Below are positions 58,701 to 64,000 of a stretch of DNA of 64,000 nt, one piece after another. The stretch's first letter is position 1, and every line of letters starts with the position of its first letter. The DNA is from Paracyclopina nana (Eukaryota > Arthropoda > Copepoda > Cyclopoida > Cyclopettidae): the NCBI GenBank assembly GCA_019096065.1, contig JAGUCH010000005.1, forward strand, positions 5,456,001 through 5,520,000, read 5' to 3'. The translations under genes and the position numbers were made by a program. Under the pieces are notes generated by a model that ran no database searches, was not told where the DNA came from, and worked only from the letters and a program-made list of their open reading frames with translations.

Positions 58701-60667
58701 ACTTGAGTAGCTTCAACTTTTGCTCGTCCTTGAACCTCTGATTTTTCAAGTTAATCGTGTTGCTATAGGGCGGTCCCATGTCCACATCTTCGCTTTTCTT
58801 GCGAGAAGCAACTGAAGTTGCTGGCCTCGCCGCGGCTGCGGCTCTGGTTGTTCCCCTGGCGGAAACAGCTCCTCTCCTTGCCGGAGCTGAACTTGTCTTC
58901 CGGACCGGAGCAGGTGGTGGTGGCAAATCATCGTCATCTCCCATATCGTAGGTTTCGGGAGCAGTCTCCTTTTTCACCACCGAAGTTTTGGCCCCAGGCC
59001 TGACAACCTTCTTGGCAGCCGCACTTCCACCTCGAGACTTGACCACTTTGGCCCCAGATGATCCAGCCTTTTCGCCAGCCTCCTGGCTGGTGATTTTGGG
59101 CATTTTACCAGTGAGGACCGTTTTGTCGCAATACTCCTTAACTTTGGCCATTTTGATGGCGTCCAAATCGGGCATCAACTTGGTAAGCGTGGGCTCGCCC
59201 AGAATTTTCATGAGGACTCCTAAAGCCTCCGAGGCCGCCTCACGCACCCCTCCATCAGCATGGTTGAGGCAATCAAGCAAGGCCGACACGTAGCCTTTGA
59301 CCATTTTCTTGTTTGTAATCAGTTGAGGAGGGCAACGAGCAAAGCTTCGGCCCAAATATTTGGCCGTCTCAGAGACCACGGAGGGCGTCTTATGTTTCAA
59401 AGTGGCCAATGTATCCTCCTGAATGGCCTCAATTCCTAGGCAAGGGTAAATGGCATCGACCGCTTCGACGAGGGCTGCTACCACGTTGACCTTCTTCTCC
59501 TTGAATTTTTCCAATATGGTGGGCAAGCATTGAGAGGCTCCGTTTTTGAACGTGGCTCGCAAGCCTTTCGCCAATCCAGCCAAGCACTGAGCTGCTAATG
59601 CAACAAGCATGACATTCGTGTCCTTGCCGATGAACTTTTTCAGTACTCGAGTGAGCTCATTGTAATCCCCATTTGGTGAGATTTTGGGGGATTGAGATAA
59701 TGGTAGCAGAGCATCGAGCGCTTCTTTACGCAATTGCCACTTTTTCTCCTCGACGAGCTCGTAGAAGTTTTTGGGCAATTTATCCAGAATGTCGACCGGA
59801 TCGATCAAATCAAACGGGTCCGCAGCCTCGTCGACCTCTTCGTCCTCTTTCTCTTGCCCTCCATTATTTTCTTGGTCCTCATCTTCAGCAGCTCCGCCAG
59901 CAAATTGCTGCTGAGACCGCAACAGCCTCTCCGGCTTGGCTCGTTCGTTGGCGAATTTAGCGAATTCGGCCTCCAATTCCGACATCTGAACCGGCTTGAC
60001 CGAGCTGAGCTGCTGCTTCATGATATCTCCAACCCATCTGTAGGCCTCCACAATCAGAGCCTTGCCCTCCTCACGGACACCTTTGTCGCGGTGGTCAAGC
60101 AGTGGAACGACAGCTTTCAGCAGGGGCGAAATCTTGATCACTTTGGCACCAAACGAGTGAAGACACTCTGTGAGAATGTTGATGCATCCAGACCCGACTT
60201 TGGGGTTTTTGTGTGGCAAGCCCTTGAGCAGTTCCTCAATGGCCTTCTCGAAGACTTCGATCTCGCAGAACATGAGCACGATTTGCTTGGCGAGGTCTTT
60301 GGTCTTGGCCTTGGGAGCAGCCACGCATTTTGCGACAATGCCTTCGACACAGTCGGAGACCACCTTGGGTGCAGCATCACAGTTTTCGACGTAAGCCAAT
60401 GCGGCCTCGAGGCCTTTCTCCTGAGCCACCGCATTGCTGTCAATGATGAACTTTTTAATCTGGCCATTGAACTGCAAAACACGAAATCTTTTCAAAATCC
60501 AATCATTGAATTAGCTATTTAAAAATTACCTTTTTCCAATTGGAGTCATCTCCGTCCCATTGATTGAACAGCTTGATGGCTTCCTCGTAGCCAGAGAGAC
60601 GAGCCTTCCACAATTTGTGAATGCATCGATCTTCCACTGGCAACTTTAGATATTCGTCCTCTTCCAT
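55788..60667 (-). CDS. msps: XMAP215/ch-TOG/minispindles microtubule polymerase, shortened TOG array
   Basis: Three exons (minus): 60530-60667, 58057-60471 and 55788-57872, all GT-AG and phase 0; 1545 residues. MEEDEYLKLPVEDRCIHKLW starts TOG1 (residues about 1-230). TOG2 (about 265-500) has DPVDILDKLPKNFYELVEEK and GKDTNVMLVALAAQCLAGLA. A basic Pro/Ala/Lys linker (KKVVRPGAKTSVVKKE) follows. The third TOG (about 610-870) has KLLKWNFAQPRGEFIDQLKE, SKNAKQRTECLDDIG and EREMAMLEERIKR, matching TOG5 of metazoan orthologues. Then come a low-complexity linker, the conserved C-terminal helical domain (about 1050-1430) and a Ser-rich tail. Orthologues in flies and humans have five TOGs and about 2030 residues; TOG3 and TOG4 appear absent. 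The family drives plus-end microtubule growth at spindles and centrosomes. A leader exon lies about 2 kb upstream. Confidence 0.93.
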
Positions 60668-60682
60668 TTTGAGTCAAGTCGT

Positions 60683-62626
60683 CTAGAAAGTAAAAAAGGA
60701 GAGCAAAGTTCAAACCACACACAATTTCTCCTCAGTTATTTTCCCAGCACTTTTGAATGAGAGACTGAGACTCGGCACAATTATTCTTATTGGTTAAATT
60801 CAGAAGAGGGAATCGAGTCCGACGACCTATCTTGCGAGACTGAAGGAAACCAGATTCGAGTAAGGCTCGCGCTCCTCTGCATGACCCATCACAATGGGGA
60901 TATCTGCCCGAAAACCCACTCAATTTCCTAAATCACAAACCAGCCCCAAAGCCACTTGCAATTAGCATTTGCACTCTTCCCATCAGCAAAACGTGCAGCA
61001 AAGAGTCCTTCGCCCGCTGTGTCCTCCTTATTGTCCTTATAGAGCCGCATTCTCTATATCTACACTATTCTACTTCCATAGCATAGCCAAGCAGTCCTCC
61101 TCGTTTTTGTTTGGCTGTGGGCGTCAAGGATTACCATGCGGTCTTTTTTGCATGAGAGAAGAAACCATGACCGAAGGGGGACTGAATTATTTATCGCAAC
61201 TTCTAGCTATTCGCTTGAGACACATTACTCGGGCTAATGGAGCAATGCTACAGCATTGTGTACACATATGTGAGTGTGTGAGAACTGCCATGAGGCTTCA
61301 CCCACACGGGCACAAAGGCAATAAAGGCAGCCTAGCAAAGGTAGACAATATGTATGTCAATCAGGGGGAAGCAATTACATTTTCTCAAAGCTCTTTATCA
61401 AAATGCAATAACTTCCTTTTGCCAAAAATCCTCATGGCTACACTATTATAAGTAGCTAAAAAAGCATGGAGAGGAAAGTGTTACAAAGAAAATGCAATAA
61501 AACACATCGATCAGGGAGTGATGCCAGACACTCTTCTGTTTCCCAGAACAATATATGTAGTGTGTATATTAAAAAAGAGAGCAGAAGGCCTTATGGGATT
61601 AAGGAACTTGCTTGATCTTGTCCAAGCCCAAAAATGGCCAGATGTAGTTCTATATCATGGTGACTTTGTGTGACACCCCCCACGAATTTTGTTGTAGCGG
61701 CAACAATGAAACAATATGCACATGCAGCTGAAAATTGCCAACTAGAGCCGAATTTGGGTTTGGCGCCGAGCAAAATATTACCGCTAGCTGGGTTCTTGAA
61801 CTAGTACCGCAAACTGTAACACTGTATTACATATGCGCTGCGTTGCTGCGCACGCTGGGTACTTATTTAGGTGGTGAAGAGTTTTAACACCATCTGCTAC
61901 ACAATTTCCACAGATGTCTTTGTGTGTGTCGACGACGACAGCCCAATGCTTCGCTGCCCAAACCGAGCAAGACATGTAATTTATGTAATTCCAAACAGGA
62001 ATTGAAATAATCATAAAAAAAAGGCCATCAGTGCGATAAGAATCGGCGAGATTAGCTTAGTGACAAAAGGGTGTAACAAGAAAAATTAAACCCCAACCAA
62101 ATTCCGCCCACATTTTCGCTCACTGGCATTCCAAAGGCATTGACAGCCCTTTAGCCTAAATGCACTTGTACAGATCAAAGGGAATTTCGCTGGAAATTGC
62201 TTTATGCGTGGGCTAAATAATATATGATACGTGAATCTATCTTGAAACGGTAATTATATATATAAGGAGACTGATGCAAAAAATGATGCTCACAAAAAAG
62301 AGCCATGAAGCATAACGACGGACGCTCTGTGCACATCTGGCAAGTGAATTTCCTGCATATTACATGGAAAAAGAGAAACAACTTGAACTTTTCGTGAGCT
62401 GACAAGATTTTCAGGAAATGCACTTATCTAATTTCCAGCCGAAAATTGAATGGCATGACAAATAGGGCGTTTTCCCCATCGATTATGCAAAATAAAGATT
62501 CATTGGGAGTGAGTAATAAAAGACACATTTTGGAGGTCACCACATTTGGTTTGGCCACAAAAAATGGGCCTACTCTGGTGACTGCAGCTATGGGCCAAAA
62601 TGGCGGCTTGGAAAGTGTTGACTTAC
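60683..62626 (-). other. 5' UTR intron of minispindles
   Basis: The minus-strand acceptor CTTTCTAG|ACGACTTGACTC ends 15 nt upstream of the ATG. A matching strong donor CTGAAG|GTAAGTC is at 62627/62626. The 1.94-kb interval holds no supportable gene; a 160-codon plus-strand frame at 60969-61451 starts on TTG and looks incidental. Confidence 0.6.
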
Positions 62627-62900
62627 CTTCAGTCAGATGTCTGCAGCCTTAAAATCTCGTTGAAGCCAATCGCAGTCTCGAAATCGGCCGCAATCGATGA
62701 GAAACTTGCAAATCCGAAATTGTGACGGTTGGCCTCGATTTTGAGTGTTAGTACCTGAATGCAGCAAGTTTTCTCCTGCAAATGAGTCGAAAATAGTCAA
62801 ATAATGATTGAAACCGCCAATTTTTTTGATATTTCACAACTCTAAAAGTTTAACGTCTGGTAACACTTTTCATTGCAGAGATGTGACGGTTGCTCACACC
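62627..62900 (-). other. Putative non-coding first exon of minispindles
   Basis: The exon ends at the donor 62627 (CTGAAG|GTAAGTC, minus strand). Its upstream end is not determined; 62900 is a guess. From about 62900 to 63548 the DNA separates it from a divergent plus-strand gene and probably holds both promoters. Confidence 0.45.
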
Positions 62901-63548
62901 GACCGATTTTTTTTCTGCTCCGAAACGATGCAGAGGAGGGCCTAAGCTAAGCCTGGCATCTGAAACCTGCTCAGAAGATCAATGATGTCCTTCCTTTAAG
63001 AACCAGCCACATTTGACTCTATTATCCAAATCGGCTGCAGAATGCAAAAAGTGCGTAATATTATGGGAAAGCAGGTCGTTACAAAATTAGTAAAAAAGTC
63101 GCCAAATGAAATCATTCAAATTTGTTATTCTTTCAATATAAATGTGCGAGAATTTTGATGTTTTCGGGAATTTATGGGAAGTTAGCTTCTGTTTCGGGCA
63201 AATATATCGGGAAATTATAAGTGAAATTTAAATTTCCCGGGGTGAAACAAAGCGGCCAATCAGAAGTGGACTTTAATGCTCCTGTCACCAAGTTCGCTAC
63301 CTTTCTAAAAAGAGACGAATGTCAATTTATCTTTTTCAAGCTAACGCACCACAGCCGGCAATCACGAACAGCGTAGCTTTCTTTGGCTTGTTTCGGCCAT
63401 AAAATGGTTAAAAGTGGCATTTTCTCACAAACTATCTACAGTTTTACTGAAAATAAGCTGGTAACTTTGAAGTGCTACTGCCGCCGTGTAAATAACAAAA
63501 GCTTCAATTTTTTTCTATTCTGAGTAAGCTACATTTTGTTGTGTTTCG

Positions 63549-63965
63549 ATGATGGCTCTGCCCAATTACCGCCAAGCGGTCGTTGCCGGACCAGGAGGAA
63601 TGTCAGGAGCTCGTAAGCATCGAAATTCCACCTTATTTTAAGACTACCAAATGCTCGCATGAAATTCTAGAATTTATCATCTGCATCGCATGGAAATTTG
63701 ACCCGAAGTAAAGTTTCGAACCTTGATTAGCTCGTCGTAGTCGTCGACCTTTTCCAATTTCATTTTCATCCTTCATTTTGAGTTTTGTTTTTCATAATTT
63801 CTTTGTAGAAACTATGACGGCTGGAACTCCCGTTTCCTTCAATATTCTTAAAGGTAATGTGCATGATATTTTCTCAAAATTTCACGCCAAAGAATGACGT
63901 TTAAACTGTGAATATTTGTTCTTTCAGAGCGTTTGAGAGCGTCGCCATCCTCAAGTCCCATGGGC
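63549..63965 (+). CDS. Unrecognised gene, first three coding exons, runs off the right edge
   Basis: Exons 63549-63612, 63809-63853 and 63928-63965 splice in phase (1, 1, 0) with good GT-AG signals (GCTC|GTAAGC; TTTGTAG; AAAG|GTAATG; CTTTCAG; GGGC|GTAAGT). They encode MMALPNYRQAVVAGPGGMSG, then AQTMTAGTPVSFNILKERLR, then ASPSSSPMG: a Gly/Ser/Pro-rich N-terminus probably leading to a nuclear or cytoplasmic protein. No family was recognised from 49 residues. It is head-to-head with minispindles. The start ATG could be either of two adjacent Met codons. Confidence 0.6.
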
Positions 63966-64000
63966 GTAAGTAGTTTCTCATCTGTCATTGGTGGAAGAAG

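Noticed and set aside
60969-61451. 160-codon plus-strand frame in the minispindles leader intron
   Set aside because: It begins at TTG rather than ATG, has no domain and no splice context; treated as chance.

Overview
This window is nuclear DNA of an animal. It has spliced genes with mostly short GT-AG introns (about 50-200 bp, a few of several kb), AATAAA poly(A) signals, and roughly 60% A+T non-coding DNA with degenerate transposon-like repeats. The genes point to a protostome and probably an arthropod or relative: a calexcitin/sarcoplasmic-type EF-hand protein, XMAP215/minispindles, LUC7L, AGAP/centaurin-gamma and BIN3. I cannot place it more precisely. All families were recognised by eye from the translated sequence; no database search was run.

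Left half (1-31.8 kb), gene-poor. A minus-strand AGAP (Arf-GAP/GTPase) gene starts near 16.2 kb. Its first coding exon is 15215-15473, and no further AGAP exon is visible down to position 1, so about 15 kb appears to be its first coding intron. Positions 16.4-23.3 kb are intergenic with one palindromic MITE-like element. A 39-bp minisatellite precedes a plus-strand C2H2 zinc-finger/AT-hook gene (24104-25938). Positions 27-31.8 kb hold only repeats and one unrecognised ORF.

Middle (31.8-45.8 kb). One plus-strand EF-hand gene (calexcitin-like) fills this region. It has two alternative long 5' coding regions (31888-33146 and 38036-38930). Both end in phase 1 and fit the same EF-hand exons (39418-45601), with a 27-nt microexon. 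Its introns carry a 722-bp Tc1/mariner-like MITE, a 190-bp near-identical direct repeat pair flanking a degenerate tRNA-like sequence, and a 1.6-kb foldback element whose arms are inverted 16-bp minisatellites.

Right half (45.8-64 kb), gene-dense. In order: a six-LDLa-domain membrane protein (minus, convergent with the EF-hand gene); intronless BIN3 (minus); LUC7L (plus, divergent from BIN3 across 476 bp). The last intron of LUC7L holds a complete antisense gene for a secreted acylaminoacyl-peptidase-like protein that has lost its catalytic serine and gained a Thr-rich stalk. Next is a minus-strand XMAP215/minispindles gene with only three recognisable TOG domains, and finally the first exons of an unrecognised plus-strand gene that runs off the right edge.

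The most interesting points are: the nested peptidase-like pseudoenzyme, whose poly(A) signal overlaps its stop codon and abuts the host's splice donor; the foldback/minisatellite element; the alternative N-termini of the EF-hand gene; a putative GA-AG intron in the LDLa gene; and the reduced TOG array.
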